Source of the DNA: Umezawaea endophytica
GTDB lineage: Bacteria; Actinomycetota; Actinomycetes; Mycobacteriales; Pseudonocardiaceae
DNA length: 64,000 nt
NCBI RefSeq assembly: GCF_025061645.1
Contig: NZ_JANYMP010000001.1
Span: 116,153-180,152, forward strand
Reading direction: 5' to 3'
Positions 23,617 to 32,076 of the stretch are shown here, in pieces. The notes under the pieces were generated by a model. The model did not search any database. It was not told where the DNA came from and was given only the letters and a program-made list of their open reading frames with translations. Made by a program: the position numbers and the translations under genes. How positions within the stretch are numbered: position 1 is the stretch's first letter; each line of letters opens with the position of its first letter.

Positions 23617-25658
23617 CGACCACAAGACGGGCGCTGGGCGCCGTGGCGGCGGCGGTGCTGCTCACGGCGCTGAGCGGCGCGCCGGTGCTGGCACAGGACG
23701 GTCCGAGGGTGACGGTCACGCCGTCCACCGGACTGGCCGCCGACGGCAGCACGGAGATCACCATCTCCGGCACCGGCTTCGCCCCGGACGGCAACGGCGG
23801 GCTGGGCTACGGCCTGCGCGGCGGTCCGGAGCTGGCGACGCTGAAGGACCCGGCCACCACGCACGGGTTCCAGCTCGCGAAGCTGATCAAGAAGGGCGCG
23901 GTGGGCGCGCAGATCCCGCTGACCGACGCGGGCACGTGGGAGTTCAAGACCAGCCTCAAGGCAGTCTACGCGGGCAGCGACGGCCAGACCCACGACGCGG
24001 CGAAGACCCCGTTCAGGATCCACACCTTCGGCTGGAAGTCGGCCGAGACCACCTGGGACACCGCGACCCCGATCTCCTTCGCGGGCACCACCCCCGATCC
24101 CCCGTCCGGCACCGGACTGTCCTGGGGCGTCAAGCAGTCGTGGCGGAGCTACGTCGCCACCTTCGGCGGCACGGCCACCGGCAGCGGCGGGGTGGTGATG
24201 GACCCCGCGTACACCTGGCCGGTGTCCGGGGTGGACGCCGACGGGACCGTGCGCTTCGGCGGCGCGGTGCACTACTCGGTGCCCAGCCACCTGATCTGGG
24301 ACATCGGTATCGCCGAACCCCGGATCGTGCCGACCGGCGCGGGAACGGCCACGCTGCACGCCAAGGTGAACTTCTCCTTGCAGGGCACCAAGGAGGTGCC
24401 GCAGCTCAGCCAGCCGCCGACCGACACCGCGCTGGCCGACCTGACGCTGGGCACGCCGAGGCCCGACGGGGACAAGGTGACCACGGACATCACGGCGGCC
24501 GTGCTGACCGAGGCCGGCGCGGCGGCGTTCGCGGGCTTCTACCAGCCGGGCACCGCGCTGGACACCGGCTCGTTCACCCACGTCGGCCGCACGACACCGC
24601 CCGCGTACCAGCCGAAGCTCGCGCTCGGCGCGGCCTCCGTGGTCAAGGGCGGCACGCTCGCCGTCACCGGCAGCGGGTTCGCGCCGGACGAGGACGTGAC
24701 CCTGACCGGCGTCGCGGGGACCGCCCGCACCGACGCCGCGGGCGCCTTCAGCACCTCGCCGGTGGTCGACCTGGAGCCGGGCGAGCACACCGTCACCGCG
24801 ACCGGCGCCGTCTCCAAGACCCCGGCGACGGCCACCGTCACCGTGACCGCTCCCCCGTCATCGGAACCGTGCGCCATCAACGGGGAGGTCACCCGCGGGA
24901 ACCTGCTGTGGGGCTTCAAGAAGTCGTTCCGCCAGTACGTCGGCACGGGCCTGACCGGCGGTCCTGCCACCGGCAACAGCATCACCGCCGCGGACGGCGC
25001 GGAGATCACGAACGTCGACGAGGTGGTCGGCGGTGGCAGGCCGAACCCGGACGGCATCCCCACGGGCGCCTACCAGTTCGGCTTCTCCTCGGCGACCTAC
25101 GCGTCACCGACCGACCTGACCGGGCAGTTCGCGGGCTCGATCCGGTTCAGCTACCCGGCGCACCTGTTCACCCTCACCCTGGCCAGGCCGAAGGTCGTGC
25201 TGACCGGTGACGGCGGCACGCTGTACGCCGACGTCAAGCTGGAGAGCACGCCCGGAGCGCCGTCCGAGCCGAAGGAGCTGACCGGCGTCGCGCTGGCCAC
25301 CCTGGACTCCTCGGGCGCCACCCGGACGTCCGAGGACGGGGTCGTGGTGGTGAGCGGCGTCAAGGCGACGCTGACCAGCTCCGAGGCGTTCGCCGGGTTC
25401 TACGAGACCGGCGCGGCGCTCGACGACGTCACGGTCACGCTCGGCGCGTCCTGCGCCACCCTGCCCGAGGGCGGCGGCACACCGCCACCGCCGGGTGGGC
25501 AGGGCGGCGGCGACGGGGAGAACCTCGTGCCGGCGCTCCAGTACCGGCCGCTGGCGTCCACCGGCGCGACCCTGACGCCGCTGTACGCGGGCGCCGGGTT
25601 CCTGGTGGGCGGCGCGGTGCTGCTGTTCCTGGCCCGCCGCAGGCACGCGCGGGTGTGA
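23613..25658 (+). CDS. htaA: HtaA-domain heme-binding surface protein
   Basis: 681 aa. Signal peptide ends near VLA-QDG (residue 28). Order: Ig-like domain ('GSTEITISGTGFAPDGNGG'), first HtaA domain starting 'GLSWGVKQSWRSYV' (~170), a second Ig-like repeat ('KGGTLAVTGSGFAPDEDV', ~345), second HtaA domain starting 'LLWGFKKSFRQYVG' (~430), Gly/Pro linker, then 'LASTG', a hydrophobic helix and a basic tail. LAxTG is the class E sortase motif of high-GC actinobacteria, so the protein is probably attached covalently to the wall. HtaA domains bind heme in Corynebacterium through a conserved Tyr. Last gene of the five-gene operon. Confidence 0.88.
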   Translation: MTTTRRALGAVAAAVLLTALSGAPVLAQDGPRVTVTPSTGLAADGSTEITISGTGFAPDGNGGLGYGLRGGPELATLKDPATTHGFQLAKLIKKGAVGAQIPLTDAGTWEFKTSLKAVYAGSDGQTHDAAKTPFRIHTFGWKSAETTWDTATPISFAGTTPDPPSGTGLSWGVKQSWRSYVATFGGTATGSGGVVMDPAYTWPVSGVDADGTVRFGGAVHYSVPSHLIWDIGIAEPRIVPTGAGTATLHAKVNFSLQGTKEVPQLSQPPTDTALADLTLGTPRPDGDKVTTDITAAVLTEAGAAAFAGFYQPGTALDTGSFTHVGRTTPPAYQPKLALGAASVVKGGTLAVTGSGFAPDEDVTLTGVAGTARTDAAGAFSTSPVVDLEPGEHTVTATGAVSKTPATATVTVTAPPSSEPCAINGEVTRGNLLWGFKKSFRQYVGTGLTGGPATGNSITAADGAEITNVDEVVGGGRPNPDGIPTGAYQFGFSSATYASPTDLTGQFAGSIRFSYPAHLFTLTLARPKVVLTGDGGTLYADVKLESTPGAPSEPKELTGVALATLDSSGATRTSEDGVVVVSGVKATLTSSEAFAGFYETGAALDDVTVTLGASCATLPEGGGTPPPPGGQGGGDGENLVPALQYRPLASTGATLTPLYAGAGFLVGGAVLLFLARRRHARV

Positions 25659-25662
25659 CGGC

Positions 25663-25696
25663 CCTGCTCGCGGGGGCGATGGCTCCCGCGAGCAGG
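25663..25696. terminator. Bidirectional terminator after htaA
   Basis: CCTGCTCGCGGG (25663-25674) pairs perfectly with CCCGCGAGCAGG (25685-25696) over 12 bases with a 10-base loop. It fills the gap between the convergent htaA and Lrp/AsnC stops. Confidence 0.75.
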
Positions 25697-25697
25697 C

Positions 25698-26159
25698 TCA
25701 CCCCTGCCGGACCGGATCAACCGAGAGCCGCCGCCGGTGGTCGTAGATGATCGACGTGCGGAAGCCGACCACCTCCTTCCGCTTGCTGAAGCGGTCCACC
25801 AGCATCGTGTGCATGTCGCTGATCGTCGGGATGGCCACGTGCACCAGGAAGTCGTCGCCGCCCCCGAGGACGAAGACGGCCAGCACCTCCGGCTGCTCCA
25901 GCGCGAAGGTCTCGAAGCCGCGGATGACGTCCCGACTCAGCGGGCGGATGGTGAAGGCGATCAGCGCCTGCACACCCCGGCCGATCTTGGCCAGGTCCAC
26001 CTGCGCGTGGAACCCGGTCAGGATGCCCTGCTCCCGCAACGCCCGCGTGCGCACCAGGCAGCTCGACGGCGCCAGGCCGACGCGGGCCGCCAGCTCGCGG
26101 TTGGTGAGCCGGGCGTCCGCTTGCAGTTCGCGCAGGATCGCCGAATCAAGTTCGTCCAC
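25698..26159 (-). CDS. Lrp/AsnC-family regulator
   Basis: 153 aa from a GTG with GGAGGGGAAGG upstream; longer in-frame readings cross the divergent promoter. HTH: 'LDSAILRELQADARLTNREL' then 'AARVGLAPSSCLVRTRALRE'. The RAM/ligand domain follows, with 'VFVLGGGDDFLVHVAI'. Divergent from an amino-acid dehydrogenase 109 bases away, the classical arrangement in which an Lrp protein senses the amino acid and controls its catabolic gene (compare BkdR/Bkd or LrpA with its aminotransferase). Confidence 0.92.
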   Translation of the reverse strand: MDELDSAILRELQADARLTNRELAARVGLAPSSCLVRTRALREQGILTGFHAQVDLAKIGRGVQALIAFTIRPLSRDVIRGFETFALEQPEVLAVFVLGGGDDFLVHVAIPTISDMHTMLVDRFSKRKEVVGFRTSIIYDHRRRLSVDPVRQG

Positions 26160-26181
26160 GTCCGACCTTCCCCTCCTCGTT

Positions 26182-26196
26182 CCGAACGACGTTCGG
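26182..26196. promoter_or_regulatory. Palindrome in the Lrp / dehydrogenase divergent region
   Basis: CCGAACGACGTTCGG is a perfect 15-base palindrome with 7-base arms. Related half-sites CGAACG and CCGAAC occur at 26245-26257, next to the dehydrogenase ribosome-binding site. It may be the Lrp operator with auxiliary half-sites. Confidence 0.5.
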
Positions 26197-26268
26197 CACC
26201 CGCACCACAGCGGGTCCACCAGGGTCAAAGTTAGCCCGGGTCGTCGAACGTCCGAACAGGAGAAGAGC

Positions 26269-27336
26269 ATGACGCTGAACCTCGACACCGGGTCCGCCGT
26301 GGTCGCGCGGACGCCGGAGGCGGTGCGGATCGAGCGCGGTGCGCGCAGCGGGCAGATGATCATCGTTTGCGTCGACTCGACCCGGCTCGGTCCCGCGCTG
26401 GGCGGCTGCCGGATCAAGGCCTACCCGACCTGGCGGGACGGGCTCACCGACGCGCTGCGGCTGTCGTCGGCGATGACCGAGAAGGCGGCCCTGGCCGGGC
26501 TCGCGCACGGCGGCGGCAAGACGGTCGTGGCGCTCGACCCCGCCACCGCGGCCGAGGCCACCGGCCCGCGCCGCGCCGACCTGCTGGCCGACATCGCCGA
26601 CCTGGTGGGTTCCTTCGACGGTCGCTACTCCACCGGACCGGACATCGGGTCCACCCCGCAGGACATGATCGCGATCGGCCGCGGCACCACGCGCGCGCTG
26701 TGCCGTCCGGAGTCGGCGGGTGGCAGCGGCGACTCGTCCGGCCCCACCGCGGCCGGGGTGATCGCCTCGATCGAGGCCGTGCGGCACCACGTCCTGGGTG
26801 ACCGCCCGCTGGGGTCGCTGAGCTTCTCCCTGCTCGGGCTGGGCCACGTCGGCACCCTGGTCGGCGAGCACCTGGCGGCGGCGGGCGCCCGCCTGGTGGC
26901 CGCCGACGTCGATCCCTCCCGCCGGGCGCCGGCGGCGAGGTGGGGCGCGACGTGGAGCGAGCCGGGCGACGCGCTGGTCGCGGACGTCGACGTGGTCGTC
27001 CCGGCGGCGGTCGGCGGCCTCCTGACCCCGGAAACCGTGCCCCGCCTGCGGTGCCGGGCGGTCGTCGGCCCGGCGAACAACCAGCTCGACGTCGACTCCA
27101 CCGCCGACCTGCTGCACGACCGCGGGATCTGCTGGGCCCCGGACACGGTGGTCAGCGCGGGCGGCGTCGTCTCCGCCGTCGCGCGTGAACTGGACGGCGC
27201 GACGCCTGAGGAGACCGACTTCCGGGTGCGCGACATCGGCCGACGGCTCGGCGAGGTCCTGGCCGCGGCGGCGGAGCGCGGCACCCCGCCGCTGCACGAG
27301 GCCCGCCGCCGGGCGCGGGACCTGCTCGGGGGCTGA
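26269..27336 (+). CDS. Leu/Val/Phe-type amino-acid dehydrogenase
   Basis: 355 aa, the normal length for leucine, valine or phenylalanine dehydrogenase. Start ATG with AGGAGAAG upstream. Substrate-domain Lys residues lie in 'AMTEKAALAGLAHGGGKTVV', followed by 'YSTGPDIGSTPQDM' with the catalytic Asp. The NAD domain carries 'LGLGHVG'. The enzyme interconverts an L-amino acid and its 2-oxo acid with NAD and ammonia. In actinomycetes valine dehydrogenase feeds branched acyl-CoA precursors to polyketides, but which amino acid is used here cannot be told from the sequence. Confidence 0.9.
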   Translation: MTLNLDTGSAVVARTPEAVRIERGARSGQMIIVCVDSTRLGPALGGCRIKAYPTWRDGLTDALRLSSAMTEKAALAGLAHGGGKTVVALDPATAAEATGPRRADLLADIADLVGSFDGRYSTGPDIGSTPQDMIAIGRGTTRALCRPESAGGSGDSSGPTAAGVIASIEAVRHHVLGDRPLGSLSFSLLGLGHVGTLVGEHLAAAGARLVAADVDPSRRAPAARWGATWSEPGDALVADVDVVVPAAVGGLLTPETVPRLRCRAVVGPANNQLDVDSTADLLHDRGICWAPDTVVSAGGVVSAVARELDGATPEETDFRVRDIGRRLGEVLAAAAERGTPPLHEARRRARDLLGG

Positions 27337-27416
27337 GCCACGCGTCCACAGAGGACTTCCGGCGGGCGGCCGTTCGGCGGTCTCGGGCTCGCCCCACCGG
27401 TGGAAGACTCTTGCCG

Positions 27417-28052
27417 GTGAACGCACGTGTGCTGGGGAGGACATCCGGGCTGGCCGTCTTGTGCGCGGGGCTGCTCGCCTGCGGCAGCGCGGAACCCGTG
27501 GCCGGTCAGCGAACCGGGTCGGCGCCGGTCACGACGACGGCGGCGCCGACGACCACGACGACGACACCCCGCCGACTCGACCCGAAGACCGATCTCGAAG
27601 CGGTGTGCAAGGGCAAGAGCTTCCCCGCCGGGGCGGCCTACGACGGGCCGCCGCCGCACCCGACCCAGGCGCACGGTTTCGGCACCCTGTACGGCGAGTA
27701 CGACGAGTGGCCGGACCCGTGGCCGTCGTGGGCGCCGGACAAGGCCGACTCGGGCGACATCCAGCTCGTGCTGTGCGAGGACAAGCCGGACGCCGAGCCG
27801 ACCGACCTGGTCTGCGAGTACGGGCCCGCGTTCGGGGACTCCGGCGGGAACCGCTCGCTCACCGTGGAACTCGACGTCGCGGAGGTGAAGCTCTACGAGG
27901 TGAGGACCGGCGAGCTGGTCGCGGAGGCCCGGATCACCGGTCCGCGCGAGTGCCCGGAGACCGCGGCGGTGGGCGAAGGTGAGAGCACGGTGACGTCGTT
28001 CGTCGAGGTCGCCGCCTACGCGGAAGCGTTGAAGGCGCACGTGACCGGGTGA
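27417..28052 (+). CDS. Unknown secreted lipoprotein
   Basis: 211 aa from GTG; a TTG two codons upstream is an alternative. Signal sequence with lipobox L-L-A-C, Cys at residue 22. A Thr-rich spacer follows (about residues 35-52), then a globular domain with Cys residues in 'EAVCKGKSF', 'VLCEDKP', 'LVCEYGP' and 'PRECPET', perhaps two disulfides. No family recognised; similar orphan lipoproteins are common in Pseudonocardiales. Confidence 0.65.
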   Translation: MNARVLGRTSGLAVLCAGLLACGSAEPVAGQRTGSAPVTTTAAPTTTTTTPRRLDPKTDLEAVCKGKSFPAGAAYDGPPPHPTQAHGFGTLYGEYDEWPDPWPSWAPDKADSGDIQLVLCEDKPDAEPTDLVCEYGPAFGDSGGNRSLTVELDVAEVKLYEVRTGELVAEARITGPRECPETAAVGEGESTVTSFVEVAAYAEALKAHVTG

Positions 28053-28146
28053 CGGTCGTGCGCGCTGTCCGCACGGGGTGCTCCCGCCCAATTTCCTGGA
28101 CGGCGGCCGACCGGAGCCGGGAGAATCGCTCCGGGGGTGTGGGGGG

Positions 28147-30978
28147 ATGCCGAGAAGGGAACGGCCGCTCGACGTCGGGGACAGCGCGCTGCTGCGGTTC
28201 GCGCAAGACCTGAGGTCGTTGCGGGACAAGGCGGGCAGGCCGACCTACCGGGAACTGAGCGCCCGCGCGCACTACTCGACGGCGGTGCTGTCGCAGGCCG
28301 CGGCGGGCAGGCGGATGCCGAGCCTCCCGGTGACGCTCGCGTACGTGGAGGCGTGCGGCGGCCAGGTCGCCGAGTGGCGGGAGCGGTGGCGCCGGGTCGT
28401 GGCCGACCAGGAGCCGCGACCGGACGGCGAACGCCCGTACGTCGGCCTCAACGCCTTCCAGCCGACCGACGCGAACCGGTTCTTCGGTCGCGCCCGGATG
28501 GTCCGGGAAGTGTTGGCGCGCTTGGCGGACCAGCGCGTCGTCCTGCTCTTCGGCGCGTCCGGCGCGGGCAAGTCGTCGCTGCTGCGGGCCGGGGTCGTCG
28601 CCCGGCTGGACGGCCCGGTGCTGCTGTTCACCCCCGGCGAGCACCCGCTGGAGGAGTGCGCCATCCACCTCGGCAGGCTCGGCGGTACACCGGCACCCTC
28701 GTTGGGGGGCACCAGGTTCGCGCTGGCCGAGCACCTCCGGCAGGCCGTGCCGGACGGGACCGAACCGGTGGTCGTCGTGGACCAGTTCGAGGAGGTCTTC
28801 ACGCTGTGCCGCGACCCCGCCGAGCGGGAGGCGTTCGTCGACGCGCTGCTCACCGCCGCGTCCGAGGAGCACGGCCGGTGCCGAGTGGTGCTCGGGGTGC
28901 GCGCGGACTTCTACGCCCACTGCACCACGTCGGCGCCGCTGGTCGAGGCGATGGCCGCGGGTCAGATCACCCTCGGGCCGATGACGACGGACGAGCTCCG
29001 GCAGGCGGTCCTCCAGCCCGCCGTCCGCGCGGGGTACGCGGTGGAGACCGCGCTGCTGACCGAACTCGTCGCCCACGCGCGGGGACAGCACGGCGTGCTG
29101 CCGCTGCTCTCGCACGCGCTGCTGGAGACGTGGTTGCGCCGCAAGGGGAACACGCTCACGCTGGCGGGTTTCCAGGCGGCGGGCGGCATCGACGGCGCAC
29201 TGGCCCAGACGGCGGAGGCGCTGTTCGCCGGGCTGACGGCGCGGCAGCAGGTCGTGGCCAGGGACCTGGTGCTCCGGCTGATCGCCCCTGGGGACGGCAC
29301 CGAGGACACCAAGCGCCGCATCACCTGGGCCGAGCTGGACGACGACCCGGACGTCCGCGCCGTGCTCGACCTGCTCGGCGGGGCCCGGCTCGTCACGCTC
29401 GACCGGCACAACGTGGAGCTGTCCCACGAGGCGCTCGTGCGGGCGTGGCCGAGGCTGCGCGACTGGCTGGCCGAGGAGCGCGAAGGGCTGCGGCTGCACC
29501 GGGAACTCACCCGCGCCACGGACGCCTGGGAGGCGCTGGACGGCGACAGCAGCGCCCTGTACCGGGGCACGCGGCTCGTCCTCGCCCGGCAGTGGGCGTC
29601 CCGGAACCCGACCGCGCTCACCGCGCGGGAGCGGCGGCTGCTGGACGCGAGCCTGGCCGCCGACGCGGCGGAGACCGAGCAGGCCAGGAAGCGGGCGCAC
29701 CAGCAGAAGCACGCCGTCGTGCTGCTCGGCGTCCTGTTCCTGCTCGCCGTCACGGCCACCGCGTACGCCGTCAGCGCGCAGCAGTCCGCCCGGTGGCAGC
29801 GCGACCGCGCGCTGTCCGAAATCGTCGCCGCGAAGGCCGTGAACCTGCGGCCCGAGGACCCGGCGCTGGCGGCCCAGCTCAGCCTCGCCGCGTACCGGCT
29901 CGCGCCGACCGGCGAGGCGCGGGCGAGCCTGCTGGCGACGTTCCCCTACCCGTACCGGCGGCTCACCGGGCACAGCGCCAACCTCGACTCGGTCGCGGTC
30001 GGCTCGGACGGCCTCCTGCTGGTGACCGCGGGCCACGACCGGGTGGCGCGGCTGTGGGACCTCACCGACCGCGGCCGTCCGGTCCGGGCGGGAACCCTGG
30101 TCGGGCACGAGGACACCGTCAACGGCGTCGCGGTCCAGCCCGGCGGCCGGGTCGTCGCGACGGCGAGTTGGGACCGCACGGCCAGGCTGTGGGACGCGAC
30201 CGATCCGAGCGCGCCCGTGCTCCTGAGCACCCTCGGCACGCACACCGACGACGTCAACGCGGTCGCGTTCAGCCCGGACGGCCGGACGGTGGCGACCACG
30301 AGCACCGACCGCACCGCCAAGCTCTGGGACGTCACGAACCCGCGGAACCCCCGTGAGACCACCACGTTGGCCGGGCACGGGAACGGCGTGGTGGCGGTGG
30401 CGTTCAGCCCGGACGGCCGCACGCTCGCGACGGCCTCGTTCGACAACACCGTCGTGCTGTGGGACCTGACCGGGTCCGGTGCCAGGACGGTGCTGGCGGG
30501 CCACCAGGCCCCGGTGACGGCGGTGGCGTTCAGCCCGGACGGCACGAGGGTCGTGTCCGCGGGGCAGGACCGGGTGGCCAGGCTGTGGGAGACGGCGACC
30601 GGGCACGAACTCGCCGTGCTGCGCGGGCACGACGGCATCGTGCGCGCGGCCGTGTTCAGCCCCGACGGGCGGACCGTCGCGACCGGGTCCGAGGACATCA
30701 CCGTTCAGCTCTGGAGCACCGCGGGTGGCGGGCGGGTCGCCGAGTTGGGCGCGCACGCGGAAGCCGTGGTGTCGCTGGCGTTCACCTCGGACGGGCGCAC
30801 CCTCGTGTCGGGCAGCGACGACGACACCGCGGTGCTCTGGCGGATCCCGGACGTGCCGCTGGAGCAGGTCGACGTCGACGACGCCGCGGGCTGGGTGTGC
30901 CGGGCCGTCGACGGCCCGGTGACGAGGGAGCAGTGGGACGCCTACTTCCCCGGTCTCCCCTATCGACCTCCCTGCTAG
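28147..30978 (+). CDS. XRE-nSTAND-WD40 signalling protein
   Basis: 943 aa from the ATG giving MPRRERPL; the in-frame sequence upstream is not convincing. Residues 1-95: XRE-like HTH ('RPTYRELSARAHYSTAVLSQ'). Residues ~105-480: nSTAND NTPase with 'NRFFGRARMVREVL', Walker A 'FGASGAGKSSLLRAG' (~137) and Walker B 'VVVVDQFEEVF'. One TM helix lies near 520 ('VVLLGVLFLLAVTATAYAVS'). The remaining ~340 residues form seven WD40 repeats of the type 'VAFSPDGRTVAT...DRTAKLWD'. These proteins are typical of actinomycetes and are thought to be signal-gated ATPases at the membrane. Its stop codon is inside the first operator of the following operon. Confidence 0.85.
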   Translation: MPRRERPLDVGDSALLRFAQDLRSLRDKAGRPTYRELSARAHYSTAVLSQAAAGRRMPSLPVTLAYVEACGGQVAEWRERWRRVVADQEPRPDGERPYVGLNAFQPTDANRFFGRARMVREVLARLADQRVVLLFGASGAGKSSLLRAGVVARLDGPVLLFTPGEHPLEECAIHLGRLGGTPAPSLGGTRFALAEHLRQAVPDGTEPVVVVDQFEEVFTLCRDPAEREAFVDALLTAASEEHGRCRVVLGVRADFYAHCTTSAPLVEAMAAGQITLGPMTTDELRQAVLQPAVRAGYAVETALLTELVAHARGQHGVLPLLSHALLETWLRRKGNTLTLAGFQAAGGIDGALAQTAEALFAGLTARQQVVARDLVLRLIAPGDGTEDTKRRITWAELDDDPDVRAVLDLLGGARLVTLDRHNVELSHEALVRAWPRLRDWLAEEREGLRLHRELTRATDAWEALDGDSSALYRGTRLVLARQWASRNPTALTARERRLLDASLAADAAETEQARKRAHQQKHAVVLLGVLFLLAVTATAYAVSAQQSARWQRDRALSEIVAAKAVNLRPEDPALAAQLSLAAYRLAPTGEARASLLATFPYPYRRLTGHSANLDSVAVGSDGLLLVTAGHDRVARLWDLTDRGRPVRAGTLVGHEDTVNGVAVQPGGRVVATASWDRTARLWDATDPSAPVLLSTLGTHTDDVNAVAFSPDGRTVATTSTDRTAKLWDVTNPRNPRETTTLAGHGNGVVAVAFSPDGRTLATASFDNTVVLWDLTGSGARTVLAGHQAPVTAVAFSPDGTRVVSAGQDRVARLWETATGHELAVLRGHDGIVRAAVFSPDGRTVATGSEDITVQLWSTAGGGRVAELGAHAEAVVSLAFTSDGRTLVSGSDDDTAVLWRIPDVPLEQVDVDDAAGWVCRAVDGPVTREQWDAYFPGLPYRPPC

Positions 30979-30992
30979 CCAAACTTGACTAG
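30975..30992. promoter_or_regulatory. Operator copy 1 before the VOC-PadR operon
   Basis: CTAGCCAAACTTGACTAG, a near palindrome of the form TAGyCAA-TTGrCTA. It includes the stop codon of the WD40 gene. Confidence 0.65.
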
Positions 30993-31023
30993 TGGCCTCT
31001 CGAGGCCCTACCTTCGGTTCCGG

Positions 31024-31040
31024 TAGTCAAATTTGGCTAG
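31024..31040. promoter_or_regulatory. Operator copy 2 before the VOC-PadR operon
   Basis: TAGTCAAATTTGGCTAG, the reverse complement of copy 1 apart from one base. It lies 22 bases upstream of the VOC start. The encoded PadR regulator is the likely binder. Confidence 0.65.
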
Positions 31041-31062
31041 TCAATCGAGGAGATCCCAGCCC

Positions 31063-31446
31063 ATGTCGACCTTGACGCCCTACGTGATGGTGGAGAGCGC
31101 CCGTCCCTTCGCCACCTTCCTGGAGACCACCTTCGGGGCCGAGGTGACCACCGTCGTCCCCCTGCCCACCGACCCCGAGCGGGTCCTGCACGCCGAGGCG
31201 CGCATCGGCGACGGAACGCTGTTCTTCGCCGACTCGGGTCCGGACGGCTGCCAGTGCCGGGCCTTCCCCGACGAACCCGCGCACGTCCAGTTGTGGATGA
31301 CCGTGCCGGACGCCGAAGCCGCGTTCGAGCGGGCGGTGACCGGCGGCGCCCACCCGGCGGTGCCGGTGGCGGCGCAGCACGACGGCAGCCGCATGGGAGG
31401 CTTCGTCGCGTTCGGCGCCCTGTGGTGGGTCAGCACAGCGGCCTGA
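31063..31446 (+). CDS. VOC-superfamily (glyoxalase/PhnB-like) protein
   Basis: 127 aa, one vicinal-oxygen-chelate domain of paired beta-alpha-beta-beta-beta units. Front half 'LTPYVMVESARPFATFLETTFG' and 'HAEARIGDGTLFFAD'; second half 'HVQLWMTVPDAEAAFERAV', ending 'GGFVAFGALWWVST'. This order matches PhnB-like proteins, whose enzymatic role is usually unknown. ATG with CGAGGAG upstream. The PadR gene begins 15 bases after its stop, so the two form an operon under the paired operators. Confidence 0.85.
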   Translation: MSTLTPYVMVESARPFATFLETTFGAEVTTVVPLPTDPERVLHAEARIGDGTLFFADSGPDGCQCRAFPDEPAHVQLWMTVPDAEAAFERAVTGGAHPAVPVAAQHDGSRMGGFVAFGALWWVSTAA

Positions 31447-31461
31447 GGGAACTGGAGCACC

Positions 31462-32031
31462 ATGACCGCGGTTCGACTGCTCGTGCTCGGCGCCGTGCGG
31501 CGCCGGGCACGGGCGCACGGCTACCAGGTCCGGGCCGACCTGGAGTCCTGGGGCGCCCACGAGTGGGCGAACGTCAAGTCGGGGTCGGTCTACCACGCGC
31601 TGAAGGCCATGACGGCCGAGGGCCTGCTGGTCGCGCACGACACCACGCCGAGCGAGGCGGGCGGTCCGCCGCGGGTGGAGTACGGGGTGACCGCCGACGG
31701 CGACCGGACGTACCTGGCGCTGCTGCGCACCGCCCTCGCCCACCGCGACCCGCGGCTCGACGTCCTCGCCGGAGCGGTCGGCCTCATCGAGGACCTGACC
31801 CGCGCCGAGGCGATCGACCTGCTGCGCGAGCGCGCCGGGACGATGGACCAGTGGCGGGCGAGCGTCACCGCAGGCCTGCCCGCCGACGCCGACCTCGACA
31901 CGTGGGGTCCGGTCGGCGAGGTGCTGGGCCTGTGGATCCACACCGCCGACAGCCGCGCCGAGTGGACCCGCCGGTTGATCCGACGCCTGGAGGACGGGGC
32001 TTTCACCATGGCGGGCGAGGAACCTGGCTGA
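31462..32031 (+). CDS. PadR-family regulator (long type)
   Basis: 189 aa. Winged helix in the first ~85 residues: 'RLLVLGAVRRRARAHGYQV', 'WANVKSGSVYHALKAMTAEG' and wing 'PPRVEYGVTADG'. A C-terminal helical domain of ~100 residues with 'TMDQWRASVTAG' places it in the PadR-s2 (Vir/AphA-like) group. Second gene of the VOC operon; probably represses it through the two TAGyCAA-type sites. Confidence 0.9.
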   Translation: MTAVRLLVLGAVRRRARAHGYQVRADLESWGAHEWANVKSGSVYHALKAMTAEGLLVAHDTTPSEAGGPPRVEYGVTADGDRTYLALLRTALAHRDPRLDVLAGAVGLIEDLTRAEAIDLLRERAGTMDQWRASVTAGLPADADLDTWGPVGEVLGLWIHTADSRAEWTRRLIRRLEDGAFTMAGEEPG

Positions 32032-32076
32032 CGGCCTACCGCTACCGTGATCGTTCCCACTTCCACGGAGGCGACG

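Noticed and set aside
27934-30756. 940-codon open frame antisense to the nSTAND-WD40 gene
   Set aside because: Same GC-bias effect; the plus-strand protein has clear domains.
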